Positions 43,922 to 44,046 of a stretch of 44,046 bases of DNA are shown here, in pieces (the stretch's first letter is position 1; every line of letters starts with the position of its first letter). The notes beneath the pieces are model-generated. The model made no database searches. It was not told the DNA's origin and saw nothing but the letters and a program-made list of their open reading frames with translations. The stretch comes from an uncultured Steroidobacter sp. Lineage in GTDB: Bacteria > Pseudomonadota > Gammaproteobacteria > Steroidobacterales > Steroidobacteraceae. The translations under genes and the position numbers were made by a program. The DNA lies in the NCBI GenBank assembly GCA_937864115.1, contig CALMII010000049.1, forward strand, positions 1-44,046, written 5' to 3'.

Positions 43922-44046
43922 ATGCGCGAAGCAGTAATCGTCTCCACCGCCCGCACGCCGATCGGCAAAGCCTATCGCGGTGCGTTCAACAACACCCAGG
44001 GCCAGGAACTGGCCGGGCACGCCATCGCGCAGGCGGTGAAGCGCGC
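43922..44046 (+). CDS. Acetyl-CoA acetyltransferase (thiolase), 5' part only
   Basis: 41 codons before the window ends. The N-terminus MREAVIVSTARTPIGKAYRG is the standard thiolase start, followed by LAGHAIAQAVKR. AGGTGA precedes the ATG. It would cleave 3-ketoacyl-CoA to acetyl-CoA plus a shortened acyl-CoA, completing the oxidation route with the two 3-hydroxyacyl-CoA dehydrogenases. Catalytic Cys and His lie outside the window. Confidence 0.85.
   Translation, partial: MREAVIVSTARTPIGKAYRGAFNNTQGQELAGHAIAQAVKR

Overview
The window is GC-rich, chromosomal-type DNA, densely packed with genes that are nearly all intact. No rRNA, tRNA, CRISPR array or transposase was seen. Several traits point to a Gram-negative proteobacterium: outer-membrane lipoproteins, a TonB-dependent receptor with the plug motif EEVLVTAQRR, a PEP-CTERM surface protein and an Ebo cluster. 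My inference is a gammaproteobacterium of the Steroidobacteraceae kind, a family that includes known polyvinyl-alcohol (PVA) degraders such as Povalibacter. Taxonomy cannot be proven from the window alone.

The main theme is PVA (poly-secondary-alcohol) breakdown. The core is a classical two-gene operon at 22086-19010 (minus strand): a lipoprotein oxidised-PVA hydrolase (OPH) followed by a heme-containing, PQQ-type PVA dehydrogenase (PVADH). Around it lie three much larger secreted proteins (250-3777, 4813-8007 and 26445-29216). Each joins a PVADH-like beta-propeller and an OPH-like serine hydrolase in ONE polypeptide, with binding modules between or before them. The 4813-8007 enzyme also ends in a dockerin-like domain. 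The next gene in its operon (4165-4782) encodes a cohesin-like protein with a PEP-CTERM anchor. This looks like a small cellulosome-style surface apparatus for a vinyl polymer and is the most novel feature here.

Region 8302-9102 is an FKBP-type lipoprotein isomerase. Region 9551-17266 is an Ebo/EDB metabolite cluster in the order eboA, eboB, TMEM220-like gene, ScyD/E-like propeller, eboD, eboE, eboF, eboC. Most of its genes overlap. A type 1 isopentenyl-diphosphate isomerase lies convergent to it at 17269-17853.

Region 17951-44046 is the uptake and catabolic half of the polymer system. It holds a TonB-dependent receptor (29625-32147), an MFS transporter, two alpha/beta hydrolases and two 3-hydroxyacyl-CoA dehydrogenases. 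It also holds an acetoacetyl-CoA synthetase, a second acyl-CoA ligase, an SDR, a single-chain acyl-CoA carboxylase and the start of a thiolase. There is no acyl-CoA dehydrogenase or enoyl-CoA hydratase. That fits a substrate already hydroxylated at every second carbon, which could go straight from 3-hydroxyacyl-CoA to 3-ketoacyl-CoA to acetyl-CoA.

Regulatory signals link these parts. A 16-bp palindrome (TCARTCA-N2-TGAYTGA) lies in three intergenic regions next to catabolic genes. An identical promoter core precedes one dehydrogenase and the thiolase. Paired hairpins with compensatory changes precede the two large paralogous fusion genes. A perfect CRP-type palindrome precedes the dockerin-bearing fusion.
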